The notes under the pieces are model-generated. The model saw only the letters and a program-made list of their open reading frames with translations, did no database searches and was not told the origin of the DNA. From J054 sp964613615 (GTDB lineage Bacteria; Pseudomonadota; Gammaproteobacteria; Steroidobacterales; GCA-2729495): 64,000 bases of DNA. The translations under genes and the position numbers were made by a program. Below, piece by piece: positions 34,701-42,794 of the stretch; positions within the stretch are counted from its first letter, which is position 1, and each line of letters starts with the position of its first letter. The stretch lies in contig CAZTIB010000129.1 of the NCBI GenBank assembly GCA_964613615.1, positions 3,250-67,249 of the forward strand, read 5' to 3'.

Positions 34701-34817
34701 TACCTCAGCACCAGCGCCGGCCTGCCGCCCGAACGCCTGCGTGCTGCCGACACAGTCGCGGTGGAGCCCGGCAAGGAAAACCAGGTCACGATCACGCTGG
34801 AACTCGACACCGGCTAA
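31797..34817 (+). CDS. Large DUF748 (AsmA-related) envelope protein
   Basis: A 1006-residue protein with one N-terminal membrane helix (FWVAILFIVYTLAGFFLVPW) and a long, repetitive beta-rich body typical of DUF748 and AsmA-like proteins: LVQRDAIVEKVRFNPWTLAL near the start, VEFVNVNMPDLSPYTVDFAG near 690, and LGVAVLLSD-like LPLGLAVALLSDTNGVIDM near 760. An acidic, Ala-rich low-complexity stretch lies at about 350-395. The C-terminal 180 residues are charged and helical. AsmA-like proteins are thought to carry or regulate lipids across the periplasm. GTG at 31797 is the start. It stands alone between two repeat clusters. Confidence 0.82.
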   Translation: MKPLADFRAWLSPRNARFWVAILFIVYTLAGFFLVPWLLQRELPAFAQNLVQRDAIVEKVRFNPWTLALEAEAFRLRDTDGGALLGFDKLRLNLQLSSIFRRALVFREVQLTAPAVNLVREGFADTNLGRLAAAASGPVDGTMADADDDSDLLRLVIHDLQIIEGAVDVTDRMPATAFETRLAPINVEINSLSTLPNVTGDQVIRIRTEGDGLIEWVGSLQINPLASIGRITLKLPGLPLLTRYLDDLLAFDLDGGLLDLAFDYELQGQPDGQFRAAVDGLSLNITETGLATEDNAEEFFAFENLRVSGGTLRWPEAKANVAEIVLTEPRLETWLDQDGKLNLTQLLEERADVLDDAPAAGEAETAPETSDDATAEAGGTEAAATDAEPADEQPQEFQLSVSRVRIDGLNARFEDRTLPEPGQLEVNALNLEVRELNNTPDARFPFDLDLQVASGGVITATGEVGALPEVVADAKLTVDQLALPVVQPWLAPVVRAQLNTGTLSADTTVASSAEELLSLRGQLTVDGLDVTDANAEDLVRWKQLAVQDLIFQLTASQLEIARLTLREPFARVEIDAERQLNFAQAVIEQPPTAEAGADEAGDPLVFRLGTSFIEDGSVDFADLSLPLRFRTEVREFGGKISALASDTRQPSELDFEGRVGKFGQAKLTGQLIALDPLAKSAVRVEFVNVNMPDLSPYTVDFAGRKIAAGKLNLDLDYRFEKSQLVGKNQIVIEKIKLGDKVDNPDALDLPLGLAVALLSDTNGVIDMKLTIEGDVDDPEFSARSIVGKALANLLVKAVTSPFRLLGGLVGGGEDVDLQNISFEPGELALSPPEEEKLTQLGAALAQRPGLELSIPGAYAAQVDTEGLAEARVDAAARAEVEAETGDSDELLAERAGKAYENLARERLPELSLRDLRKQFEVQDDDPETPDFDTLAYLSEIKRQLIAAEPVSEAELQALGDARAAAVTDYLSTSAGLPPERLRAADTVAVEPGKENQVTITLELDTG

Positions 34818-34896
34818 GGGGACTTTCTTTCTTAAGAATGTCCCCGTGCAGGGCCCACTGGCAGCCAAGGGGACATGGTCTGGAACGAATGTCCCC
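34818..34896. repeat. Two GGGGAC...GTCCCC palindromic elements
   Basis: Elements of 28 bases at 34818-34845 (core ACTTTCTTTCTTAAGAATGT) and 34869-34896 (core ACATGGTCTGGAACGAATGT). The first begins on the base after the stop codon of the DUF748 gene. They match the outer ends of the array at 31636 but differ in the centre. Confidence 0.8.
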
Positions 34897-34905
34897 GGAC
34901 GATCG

Positions 34906-35745
34906 TTAGCGGCATGCGTCCTGGAACTGCACCGTCAGGTTCGTCGGCGTGCGCAGCAAAAAGAAGGCGACAGAATCCGTGCCCGATTCCAGCCCGCCGT
35001 GGGGAATGCCTGCCGGCCGATAGAAATAACCGCCGGGGCGATACTCGCCGTGCACCGGCCCCTGCTCGAGGCATTCGCCGAGCCGGAACTGCCCTTCGAG
35101 CAGGAAGCCCTCTTCCGCCGTGTCGTGTACTTCCCACGGGAATTCGAATTCTGTGCCCATGCGCAGCAACCAGGTGCGCTGCCCGGTCTCTTCCACCCAC
35201 AGCAGATCTTTCACTTCCACTGCGAGCGTGCGCCCGGTATCGCGTTGTGCCACCACGCCAGCCCGCCACGGCTCGCGCTGCGTGTCCATGATTCGTGACT
35301 GCAGACCGTCGGTGTCGCGCGGCGGATCCATAAACAGCAGCACCCGCGCACCGCCTGCGCCCGCGGTCCAGACCGGCGCCGGGGCCGCAACGGGCACATG
35401 CGCGTAGTGGTAAGGCCCGAGCGCCGTGCCGTCGAAGCTCAGCTCGCCCTCAAGCACCAGTAGCTCGACGGTATGGTCACGCTGCCCGGGCAGCGTTTGC
35501 GACCAGCCCGCAGGCAGTTCTGCCACCGCCACCCGACGGCCGTCCCGGGCATCGTTCAACAGCTGGACCGGCGTGTCACCGAGGACGGCCAGCGTCGCAG
35601 CGGGTGCGGATGCGGTCTCCCGGAACAGGACCAGGTCGGGGTTCGCCGCGTTTACCGGCGCTGAAATACCCAGCAACACCATCAGGCCAGCGCTTGCCCG
35701 CACCGCATGCCACCACTGCTGACTATTATGAACTTGCCGGATCAT
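34906..35745 (-). CDS. Exported two-domain cupin (DUF4437-like)
   Basis: A 279-residue exported protein. Signal peptide ASAGLMVLLGISAPVNAA. Two cupin-type halves follow: VELLVLEGELSFDGTALGPY and FEFPWEVHDTAEEGFLLEGQ, then YRPGGYFYRPAGIPHGGLES with the usual cupin Gly, Pro and His. This bicupin layout resembles DUF4437 and ChrR C-terminal cupins. It may bind a metal, but only the second half has an obvious His pair, so activity is uncertain. It lies 25 bases upstream of nothing in its own direction; the PiT gene is upstream on the same strand with a 25-base gap, so co-transcription is likely. Confidence 0.72.
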   Translation of the reverse strand: MIRQVHNSQQWWHAVRASAGLMVLLGISAPVNAANPDLVLFRETASAPAATLAVLGDTPVQLLNDARDGRRVAVAELPAGWSQTLPGQRDHTVELLVLEGELSFDGTALGPYHYAHVPVAAPAPVWTAGAGGARVLLFMDPPRDTDGLQSRIMDTQREPWRAGVVAQRDTGRTLAVEVKDLLWVEETGQRTWLLRMGTEFEFPWEVHDTAEEGFLLEGQFRLGECLEQGPVHGEYRPGGYFYRPAGIPHGGLESGTDSVAFFLLRTPTNLTVQFQDACR

Positions 35746-35770
35746 GGCCAGAGATTACCAGAGCGTGCCG

Positions 35771-36892
35771 CTACATCACCCGCTGCAGGCCAAGGGCAAA
35801 CAACGCACCCAGCGCCCCGGCCGCCGGCAGCGTGACAACCCAAGCCATCAGGATCTCGCGAATCGTGTGCCAGTGTGCCTGCCGCGTGACGGTACCGATG
35901 CCGAACAACGTGCCGCAGGACACGTGCGTGGTGGACACCGGCACGCCGAGATTCGACGCGCCGATCACCAGCCCGGCGGTGACGAGGTTGGCGGTAAAAC
36001 CCTGGCCGGGGTTCATGTCTGTGATCTGGTGCGACATGGTCTCGGCAATCCGCCGCGCGCCCAGCCAGCCGCCCAGCGCGATCGCGGCACCCACGATCAT
36101 CACCGCATTGGTTGGTGCAACCAGGTTGCCTACTAACAGCAGCGCGGCAATTTTAGGGGTATCGTTCAAACCCCGCGCAAAACTCACCAGCCCGGCCGTC
36201 AGGAAATGCAGCGTGTCGAGCAACTGGCTTGCGCGGATGCCCACCAGGTTGCCCCGATAGCGAACACGGCAGCTCGCCTGCTTATCGATGTCCAGCGTGT
36301 AGGACTCCACCATCTCCAGCGCCTGGGCGGACGAGAGTCGTCCGGGCACTGCATGCACCACTCGTTTGCCAATACAGATGCAGGTCTCGTGATCGACACC
36401 CACCAGTTCTCGCACGCGCCGGAACAGCGGGTACACCACAGCCGTCAACAAGACCGCGAGAATGGGGCTGGTCAGCAGCGGCAGGATGAAAGTGCGGCCC
36501 AGCGTGTCGGTATTGATGTCACCGGCCGCCGTCACCAGGCCGGCTCCCACCAGCCCGCCGATCAGTGAGTGCGTGGTGGAGATCGGAAAACTGAGACGCG
36601 TGGCGAGCAGCACCGTCGTTGCCGCTGCCAGGACCACGGCGGCCGCGAATACCGGGGTCGAAGCAACTTCCGCTGCCACCAGCCCCTTGCCGCTGAAGGC
36701 GGCAAGTAACCGGGTCGCCAGAAAGATCGCGGCCACCGAACCCATCGCGGTGGCCGCGGTGGCCCAGGCCAGCGACACCCGGTACGACGCTGTGCCGCTG
36801 CCGTAGATCGTGGCCACGCCCTTGAAATTGTCGTTGGCGCCGTTGGCGAAGGCCAGCAGCAGACCAACGGTCAGTATGACTAACAGTGTCAA
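35771..36892 (-). CDS. pit: Low-affinity inorganic phosphate transporter (PiT family)
   Basis: A 373-residue PiT transporter that imports phosphate as a metal-phosphate complex with H+ or Na+. Both halves of the duplicated signature are seen: GANDNFKGV at residues 18-26 and, near residue 240, FARGLNDTPKIAALLLVG. Other conserved stretches are FPISTTHSLIGGLVGAGLV and VPVSTTHVSCGTLFGIG. About ten membrane helices surround a central hydrophilic loop (residues 155-215). The start is TTG at 36892 with GGGGGAA before it. Gene symbol is a family name; no pho-box was seen. Confidence 0.88.
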   Translation of the reverse strand: MTLLVILTVGLLLAFANGANDNFKGVATIYGSGTASYRVSLAWATAATAMGSVAAIFLATRLLAAFSGKGLVAAEVASTPVFAAAVVLAAATTVLLATRLSFPISTTHSLIGGLVGAGLVTAAGDINTDTLGRTFILPLLTSPILAVLLTAVVYPLFRRVRELVGVDHETCICIGKRVVHAVPGRLSSAQALEMVESYTLDIDKQASCRVRYRGNLVGIRASQLLDTLHFLTAGLVSFARGLNDTPKIAALLLVGNLVAPTNAVMIVGAAIALGGWLGARRIAETMSHQITDMNPGQGFTANLVTAGLVIGASNLGVPVSTTHVSCGTLFGIGTVTRQAHWHTIREILMAWVVTLPAAGALGALFALGLQRVM

Positions 36893-37034
36893 GATTCCCC
36901 CGGACCCAAGCGCGTGCGGAACTGCAACGCTCGCTGCCTATGATGGGTGGACACGCCCAGGGGCCCTGAGTTCCGTTGGACAAGCCCGATGCATGCGTCA
37001 TTCTCCAAGGAGTGGCACTGCAGGGGGACGGACT

Positions 37035-37081
37035 GGGGACATTCTGCTTTTTCCGCCCTGCGGAAAAAGCAGAATGTCCCC
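37035..37081. repeat. 47-base near-perfect palindrome of the GGGGACATTC family
   Basis: GGGGACATTCTGCTTTTTCC and its inverted partner flank the centre GCCCTGC. It lies nine bases from the stop codon of the APC permease gene. The long perfect stem could also act as a terminator or protect the mRNA 3' end. Confidence 0.85.
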
Positions 37082-37089
37082 AATTGCCA

Positions 37090-38307
37090 TCAAAGGGACA
37101 CCACCAGGATAAACAGGCTGGCCACCGCACCGATCACCGGGACTGCAAACGGCAGTACCCGCACACCCGGCGGGGCTGGGTCCTGCCACTTGATCCGCAG
37201 CAGGCTCAGGTTGATCAGCGTAAACACCGCGAGCACCATCGCGCTGGTGGTCTTGGCCAGGCTAATCAGGGGCAAGGCGAGGGCCAGTAGCAGGACCAGG
37301 CCTCCGGCGATCAGTGTCGCCAGCAACGGTGTGCGCGTGCGGGGATCCACACGCCCCAGGATTTCCGGCAACCAGCCGTTGCGGCTCATGCCAAAGAAGA
37401 TTCGTGACGCCATGATGATCTGTATCAATGCGCCGTTGGTGACCGCAATCAGTCCGATCAGGCTCAGGAACACAGGCGAACCTGCGGTTGCCGCTGTATA
37501 CACGGTGGCCAGGGGCGCTTCACTCGCGGCCAGTTCTGCGGGCGACAAGGTCGTGACCGAGACCAGCGTCACCAGCAAATAGAGTGCCGAAGAAAATGCA
37601 AAAGCCAGCAGAATCCCGATTGGAATCGTGCGCTGCGGTCGTTTCACTTCCTCGGCAATGTTCACCATGTCTTCAAAACCTATGAACGCGAAAAACGCCA
37701 GGAAGGCGCCGCCCAGCACACCCTGCCAGGCAATCCGCGATACAGGCACCAGGTCCGCCATGGAAAAGCCCGCGAGCTCGACGAGATTGGGTGCCGCTGC
37801 ACCGATGACCCAGAACAATCCCCCGGCCTCGACCAGCGTGAGGAACACCGCCACGAGCACCGACTCCCGGATACCGCGGGCCGCAACCAGGGTCAACACC
37901 GCGGTGTTCAGCACGATGATCAACCACACCGGAGCATCCATGAACACACGGAAATAGCCCACGAAGCCCCGCGCCATGGTTGCGGCAGAAACGAGGCCGG
38001 CCAGCGCAATCAGCAGGCCCACAGCAATGGATAGCGCCTGCACACGAAAGGCCCGCTGGACATAAACGGCTTCGCCCGCGCTGACCGGAAAGCGCGCCCC
38101 GAGTTCGCCGTAGCTGAGCCCGGTGAACACCGCAACCAGCGCCGCAATGAGAAACGCGAAGGGTGCGAGCAGTCCCGCCTCGCCCGCCACTTTGCCCACC
38201 AGCACATAGATACCGGCGCCGATGATGTTGCCGGCGCCATACAGTGTGAACAGCAACAGGGAAACTTCCCGTTTCAGACCGCCCTGCGTGTCACCTTGCC
38301 GTGGCAT
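37090..38307 (-). CDS. APC-family amino acid permease
   Basis: A 405-residue permease with about 12 membrane helices. The first helix carries the APC substrate-binding motif (LYGAGNIIGAGIYVLVGKVA). Other family stretches are FLAFFAFIGFEDMVNIAEEV and PLLATLIAGGLVLLLALALP. It should import amino acids or amines by H+ symport. Cationic or branched substrates cannot be distinguished. ATG 38307 is used; an in-frame GTG at 38313 is an alternative. Its C-terminus is near the palindrome at 37035. Confidence 0.85.
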   Translation of the reverse strand: MPRQGDTQGGLKREVSLLLFTLYGAGNIIGAGIYVLVGKVAGEAGLLAPFAFLIAALVAVFTGLSYGELGARFPVSAGEAVYVQRAFRVQALSIAVGLLIALAGLVSAATMARGFVGYFRVFMDAPVWLIIVLNTAVLTLVAARGIRESVLVAVFLTLVEAGGLFWVIGAAAPNLVELAGFSMADLVPVSRIAWQGVLGGAFLAFFAFIGFEDMVNIAEEVKRPQRTIPIGILLAFAFSSALYLLVTLVSVTTLSPAELAASEAPLATVYTAATAGSPVFLSLIGLIAVTNGALIQIIMASRIFFGMSRNGWLPEILGRVDPRTRTPLLATLIAGGLVLLLALALPLISLAKTTSAMVLAVFTLINLSLLRIKWQDPAPPGVRVLPFAVPVIGAVASLFILVVSL

Positions 38308-38398
38308 GGGCACAGCCTATCACCGAGCCTGCCGTGCTTCGTGCGCTAAGATGCGCGGGACATCCCGCCACCCGAGATGCAGGTGGACATCACCCCGG

Positions 38399-38506
38399 CA
38401 CGCGTGGAGCGAATACGCGAAGCTGAGCGAGGCCGACCTGGCAGCGATCTATGCCTACCTGATGGCGCAGCCAGCCGTGCGTAATCGCGTGACGCCCACC
38501 GGCTGA
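38399..38506 (+). pseudogene. Remnant of a cytochrome c C-terminus
   Basis: The frame encodes HAWSEYAKLSEADLAAIYAY then LMAQPAVRNR before a stop. This is the usual C-terminal helix of class I cytochromes c (SEADLxAIxAYLxxxPAV). Upstream the frame has no CxxCH motif, no start and no sensible protein, so it is a fragment left after deletion. It sits between the APC permease (-) and a small frame at 38605. Confidence 0.6.
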
Positions 38507-38604
38507 TCGCTGCACCGCGCCGGTGGCGGGCAGCAGCCGAACGGTTGGTGCCGGATACCAGTCCCCTGGCTTGAAATGCAGCACTCCGCCCCCATTTTTC
38601 AACC

Positions 38605-38796
38605 ATGGAAAATGATGAAACACAGTTGATTGCCAACTACGGCGCCCAGGCCGCGATACTGGCCTATCAGCGGCTGCTGCAGCTGAACTGGGAGTCGTGG
38701 AAGCCGGAAGTCGCCGACTGGCTGCACAGCGAAGACGCCGAGCCGGTGCTGAAGGAACTGCTGGTCGCGGTGCCATGCTCCGCCACCGTGCACTAG
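38605..38796 (+). CDS. Small hypothetical protein
   Basis: A 63-residue frame beginning MENDETQLIANYGAQAAILA and rich in Leu, Ala and acidic residues, with WESWKPEVADWLHSEDAEPV in the middle. It looks like a soluble helical protein. There is no good ribosome site and no recognised family, so it could also be chance. The region around it contains gene debris (38399-38506) and a degenerate repeat near 38840. Confidence 0.35.
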   Translation: MENDETQLIANYGAQAAILAYQRLLQLNWESWKPEVADWLHSEDAEPVLKELLVAVPCSATVH

Positions 38797-39010
38797 ACGA
38801 ACACTGAATTCCGGGGGCCTTCTGCCAGCAGAATGTCCCGAACCCCGGCCTTGGGAGCCCGCACGGGGCTTGCACGGCGCCGCTCCCCTGCGACCCATGG
38901 GACGCCGACCTGGCGGCCAGCGGGGCGCGCGTTTCTCCGCCGACGCTGGATTTTCGTATAGCATTCGACCCGCGAACGTCGATCCCGACGCGTGGATACG
39001 AGTACCGGCA

Positions 39011-39763
39011 ATGAAAAAAATCCTCATCGTCACCGCTGGCATCGTGGCCGCGATCCTCGTTCTGGCCTACGGCTGGCTGAGCTATTCGTCGCAGAAGAAC
39101 CTGGCCCGGGCGACAGAAGTAGCATTGGCCGCGATGGAGTCGACCGCCGACGTGGTGGTTGAAGAAGAAGGCGACTGGCTGATCATGCGCCCGAAAAACC
39201 AGGCACCGACCACCGGCGTCATCGTCTACCCGGGTGCCTACTGCGACATTCGCGGCTACGCGCCGGTGCTGCGGGAAGTCGCCCGCGCAGGCTACTTCGT
39301 CGTGGGCGTATCCATGCCGTTTTACTTCTCGATCTTTGCGCCCGACAGCGCCGACGGGGTGCGCGCGGCCTTCCCCGACATTGAAAGGTGGGTAATCGCC
39401 GGCCATTCCATGGGCGGCGCGATGGCCGGTGCTTATGCCGAGGACAACCAGGATGACCTGGCGGGCCTGATCTTCTGGGACGCCTACCCGCCCGAATACA
39501 GCAGCCTGGCCGACTCCGACCTGCCGGTGACGCACATCCACCGGGCGACGCTGGAGGGTGCACCGCCACAGAAATTCGAAGATATGCGGCACCTGTTCCC
39601 GGACGAAAGTCTATGGATACCGATACCGGGCGGGATTCACATGTACTTTGGCTCCTTTGATGGTGGCGCCTATGAAGAAGTCTGGGTGCCGAAAATCAGT
39701 GAGCAGACCCAGCTGGAAATGGTCACGGCCGCCACTTTGAAGGGCCTCGAACGGGCCCGCTAG
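39011..39763 (+). CDS. Exported alpha/beta hydrolase (dienelactone-hydrolase-like)
   Basis: A 250-residue protein with an N-terminal membrane segment (ILIVTAGIVAAILVLAYGWL) and alpha/beta-hydrolase fold. VIVYPGAYCDIRGYAPVLRE forms the oxyanion region, GHSMGGAMAGAYAED is the nucleophile elbow, FWDAYPPEYSS carries the acid and PGGIHMYFGSF the His. It is related in layout to the hydrolase at 4114-4863. The frame extends upstream to 38870, but the ATG at 39011 (MKKILIV) is a classical signal start. Substrate unknown. Confidence 0.8.
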   Translation: MKKILIVTAGIVAAILVLAYGWLSYSSQKNLARATEVALAAMESTADVVVEEEGDWLIMRPKNQAPTTGVIVYPGAYCDIRGYAPVLREVARAGYFVVGVSMPFYFSIFAPDSADGVRAAFPDIERWVIAGHSMGGAMAGAYAEDNQDDLAGLIFWDAYPPEYSSLADSDLPVTHIHRATLEGAPPQKFEDMRHLFPDESLWIPIPGGIHMYFGSFDGGAYEEVWVPKISEQTQLEMVTAATLKGLERAR

Positions 39764-39845
39764 GCCGGGCAGATTCGCCGCCAGGCGCACATAGTCGGGG
39801 GCTGGCGGCCAGTTTGCGCCCTGCAGCGCGCGCCATTGACGCCTA

Positions 39846-39873
39846 TTGTCTAGATAATTCAGACACTTAGGAT
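39846..39873 (+). promoter_or_regulatory. Candidate promoter with overlapping inverted repeat
   Basis: TTGTCT (39846-39851) and TAGGAT (39868-39873) are 16 bases apart. The half-sites TGTCT and AGACA flank the spacer start (39847-39865), forming a possible operator for a TetR- or MarR-like regulator. The MFS gene starts 80 bases downstream. Confidence 0.3.
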
Positions 39874-39951
39874 CTACAGGCGGGTGGCCCACAGGGGGCA
39901 TCCGCACACCCCCGTACGTCGAAAACTACTCCACGGGAGGACCTGCAGCTC

Positions 39952-41343
39952 GTGGAAGCGAAACAGACCAACATTCTGCTAGCACTACTGTTCATCGGCG
40001 TGCTGATGGGCGCGGTGGATATTGCGATCATCGGCCCGGCGCTGCCCGCTATCCAGGCCGAGTTCGACATGACCGGCCGGCAGCTGTCGGTGCTGTTCAA
40101 TGCTTACGTGCTGTGCCAGATGATCGGCGCACAGCTGCTCGCCAAGATCTCCGACCGCATCGGCCTGCGCGCGGTCTACATGTTCAGCATCGGCTGCTTT
40201 GCTCTCGGCTCTCTACTGTTGTCCTTCGCCCCGGACATTTACACCTTGTATACCGGCCGCTCGATCCAGGGCTTCGGCGCCGGCGGCATCTTCCCGGTGG
40301 CAGCCGCCGTGATTGCGGCTCGGTTGCCGATGGAGAAACGCGGACAGGCCCTGGGTATCCTCGGCTCCGTGTGGGGCATTGCGTTCCTGATCGGCCCGAT
40401 TCTCGGCGGCATCTTCCTGAGGTTTTCGTGGCAGTGGCTGTTCCTCGTGAACCTGCCCATCGCCGCATTGCTGATGATCGGCGCATTCCGCATGCTGCCC
40501 ACCGACCGACCCGCGCGACGGGCACCGTTCGACCTGGCCGGCACGCTCATGCTGGTCGTGGGCATCACAGCACTGGTGGTCGGTATCAACCAGGTCGACA
40601 CCAACGCCGTGCTGGCCAGCATCTTCAGCTGGCAAGTTTTGCCACTATTGCTCGTATTCGCGATGCTCGCCCCGCTGTTCTGGAAGCGCGAAAAGTTGGC
40701 GGCCGACCCGATCATCCGCCCCGGGCTGTTCGACTCCCGGCAGATTCGCACGGCCTGCGCCGTGGCCGGCGGTGCGGGCGCGATGCAATCGGCCGGCGTG
40801 TTTCTGCCAACCCTGATCGTCGCAGCGATCGGTATCACGGAAGCCAACGCAGCGCTGCTGCTGTTGCCCGGTGTCATCATGTCCACCATTGCATCGCCGG
40901 TTGTTGGCCGACTGATCAACGTAGTGGGTACCCGGCTGCTGGTGCTGACCAGCCTGGTGCTGGTGACAAGTTCTTTTGTTCTCCTGGGTCGCAGCGAGCT
41001 GACTCTGCCCGTCATCATCGCGGCCAACGTCATCAACGGCCTGGGTTCTGCCGGCCTGGTGGGCGCCCCGCTGCGCTTCATCATGCTGGCCGAGGCGCGG
41101 CCGCAGGAGCGCGGTTCTGCGCAGGGCCTGCTCAGCGTCTGCACCTCCCTGGGCCGGCTGGTTGGCGCCGCCGCAGTCGGCGCCGTAGCCGCCTCGCAAG
41201 GCGGCGGCATCGCCGGCTACCAGAGCGCCTTCGCCGGCATGGCCTTCCTGGCTGTTACGCTGATCCTGTTGGCGGCGCTTCTGAAGTCCAGGACCGCCGA
41301 ACGGCAGGACGCCGAAGCCCTGCCGGCCAGTGCGTCTGCCTGA
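39952..41343 (+). CDS. MFS exporter, paralogue of 15462-16835
   Basis: A 463-residue DHA2-type major facilitator with about 14 helices. It matches the protein at 15462-16835 along its whole length: LLFIGVLMGAVDIAIIGPAL here against LLFVGVLMGALDLAIIGPAL there, and GRSIQGFGAGGIFPVAAAVI against ARAVQGFGAAGIFPVAAAVI. GTG start with GGAGG upstream. The two transporters lie beside, respectively, the nitrogenase-like operon and the HemF/HemD-like group, which hints that both groups handle related compounds. A palindromic repeat begins six bases after its stop. Confidence 0.86.
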   Translation: MEAKQTNILLALLFIGVLMGAVDIAIIGPALPAIQAEFDMTGRQLSVLFNAYVLCQMIGAQLLAKISDRIGLRAVYMFSIGCFALGSLLLSFAPDIYTLYTGRSIQGFGAGGIFPVAAAVIAARLPMEKRGQALGILGSVWGIAFLIGPILGGIFLRFSWQWLFLVNLPIAALLMIGAFRMLPTDRPARRAPFDLAGTLMLVVGITALVVGINQVDTNAVLASIFSWQVLPLLLVFAMLAPLFWKREKLAADPIIRPGLFDSRQIRTACAVAGGAGAMQSAGVFLPTLIVAAIGITEANAALLLLPGVIMSTIASPVVGRLINVVGTRLLVLTSLVLVTSSFVLLGRSELTLPVIIAANVINGLGSAGLVGAPLRFIMLAEARPQERGSAQGLLSVCTSLGRLVGAAAVGAVAASQGGGIAGYQSAFAGMAFLAVTLILLAALLKSRTAERQDAEALPASASA

Positions 41344-41349
41344 CAGATC

Positions 41350-41396
41350 GGGGACATTCTCCAATTTTTACTGTGTGGTAATTGAAGAATGTCCCC
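41350..41396. repeat. GGGGACATTC-family palindrome
   Basis: GGGGACATTCTCCAATTTTT at the left and ATTGAAGAATGTCCCC at the right form an imperfect hairpin. It starts six bases after the MFS stop codon. A half-element (GAATGTCCCCAGCTTTC) recurs at about 41777, 33 bases after the DUF1330 stop. Confidence 0.75.
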
Positions 41397-41455
41397 AGCT
41401 TTCCGGGTGTTTCAGGCACTCTTCTTTCTGAAAAGGACAGGGCCGGAGACCTTCC

Positions 41456-41743
41456 ATGACCGTCTACGCCATCGCCCAGGGCACCATCACCGACCGCGAA
41501 CAATTTAGCCGGTACCTGGAAAAGTCCGGGGCAACGCTGTCGGCTTACGGGATTCGTCTGCTCGCCGTGGACGAGGCACCGATAGCCGTGGAAGGCGAGC
41601 TCGACCACCCGCGCACCGTGATCTTGTCCTGCGATTCAACAGAAGACTTCTATCGCTGGTACGACTCACCGGAGTACCGGGCCGCGCGCAAGGAACGGGA
41701 AACCGCCAGCGTGGGCCGTTTCCTGCTGGTTAAGGGCTTGTAA
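41456..41743 (+). CDS. DUF1330 (dimeric alpha-beta barrel) protein
   Basis: A 95-residue protein of the DUF1330 family, a ferredoxin-like alpha-beta barrel related to antibiotic-biosynthesis monooxygenases. It shows TVYAIAQGTITDREQFSRYL at the start and FYRWYDSPEYRAARKERETA at the end, both typical. No catalytic role is established for the family. It is read with the MFS gene but separated by a palindromic repeat, so it may be expressed apart. Confidence 0.85.
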   Translation: MTVYAIAQGTITDREQFSRYLEKSGATLSAYGIRLLAVDEAPIAVEGELDHPRTVILSCDSTEDFYRWYDSPEYRAARKERETASVGRFLLVKGL

Positions 41744-41928
41744 ACCACCAAGGCGATTCGCCCCTGCTGCGTAACCGAATGTCCCCAGCTTTCAGGGCAG
41801 CATTCTTGCGACAGTCCGTTCAACCAAATCCCCGCGCCTCCCCAAGCCCTCCGCAATAAGTAAATCCCGCAGCCCCACCGCTGGTCATTACGCGCGTCTT
41901 CGGCCTCGCAGGCCCGTAAGCTGCAAAC

Positions 41929-42681
41929 ATGAACCGGACCGACTTCGAGCACCCACGCGACAGCTACCCGGCGCAAATGCGCGAGTTCTACGCCACCATC
42001 AACGGCAACGATGCGGCCGAAGCGCCCCGCGAAACGGAGGGTGAGAACTGGTACTGCTACTCGCAGGTGTCCCGCGGCCCGGTGCTCGAGAAAGCCGGCT
42101 ACTCGCTGATGCACATCGTCGACGGCGAGATCTACGGCAAACCGGGCAGCATCAAGCTGTTCGAGACCTTGGCCTACCCGGCGAATCCGCGCGTACCGGG
42201 CCTGATCGTGCTGCTGAATACCAATGAGACGGAAGGCGCAGGCCGGTCCGTCGTCGTCTGCATCGATCTCGTGGTACAGACCGGCGCGCCGCACGCTGAA
42301 GCCCAGGCGCTGTTCACCGACGCGCTGCGGCCTGCCTACGAAGGGGCCGGCGGCAACTTTGCCGCGCGCTACAAGGCCGAGCCCGGCCGGATCCTGGCCG
42401 GCATTGCCGCGGAGTGCGGCATCATGGATTTCTTCCCAGCCGAGGACGAGCCGCCGCTGGATGCCCTGTTCAACGCCACGCTGTCGGCCTATCACGACGT
42501 GCTGGCGATGACCGGCGACGACCAGCCCACCGCTGCGGATTTCCAGACGACCAACCGGCACCGCGCACGACTCGTCGAATGGCTGATGCTCGAAGACATC
42601 GGCATCCAGTTCGCGCGCAAGAGCGGCGTGCCCATGTCAGTGATCGAGGCCTACGGCTTCCCGCCGCAGGTCCGGTACTGA
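41929..42681 (+). CDS. Divergent coproporphyrinogen III oxidase-like (HemF superfamily) protein
   Basis: A 250-residue protein that matches HemF by eye along its length but is about 50 residues shorter. RGPVLEKAGYSLMHI corresponds to the HemF stretch with EQAGVNFSHV; FETLAYPANPRVPGLIVLLN to VSLVVHPHNPYVPTSHANV; and RARLVEWLMLEDIGIQFARK with YGFPPQVRY to the C-terminal RGRYVEFNLVWDRGT and PPLVRWEY. HemF decarboxylates coproporphyrinogen III with O2. Several HemF active-site His and Arg positions are changed here, so it may act on another tetrapyrrole or on an unrelated compound. It precedes an exported FAD oxidase by 113 bases in the same direction. Confidence 0.65.
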   Translation: MNRTDFEHPRDSYPAQMREFYATINGNDAAEAPRETEGENWYCYSQVSRGPVLEKAGYSLMHIVDGEIYGKPGSIKLFETLAYPANPRVPGLIVLLNTNETEGAGRSVVVCIDLVVQTGAPHAEAQALFTDALRPAYEGAGGNFAARYKAEPGRILAGIAAECGIMDFFPAEDEPPLDALFNATLSAYHDVLAMTGDDQPTAADFQTTNRHRARLVEWLMLEDIGIQFARKSGVPMSVIEAYGFPPQVRY

Positions 42682-42685
42682 GTGG

Positions 42686-42698
42686 GGTGTCAGACACC
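42686..42698. repeat. GGTGTCAGACACC palindrome
   Basis: A 13-base perfect palindrome four bases after the stop codon of the HemF-like gene. Variants GGTGTCTGACACC occur at 55122-55134 and 63592-63604, with partial copies at 55088 and 57390. It belongs to a second family of stop-codon-associated repeats. Confidence 0.7.
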
Positions 42699-42794
42699 AC
42701 TGATGATTTTCCATCGGCAGTTGGATATCGATCGACGCTTGGCGATGCCGGCGACGCGGTGATAGTTTTGGACCAGTAGCAGGGAGACGCCTTC

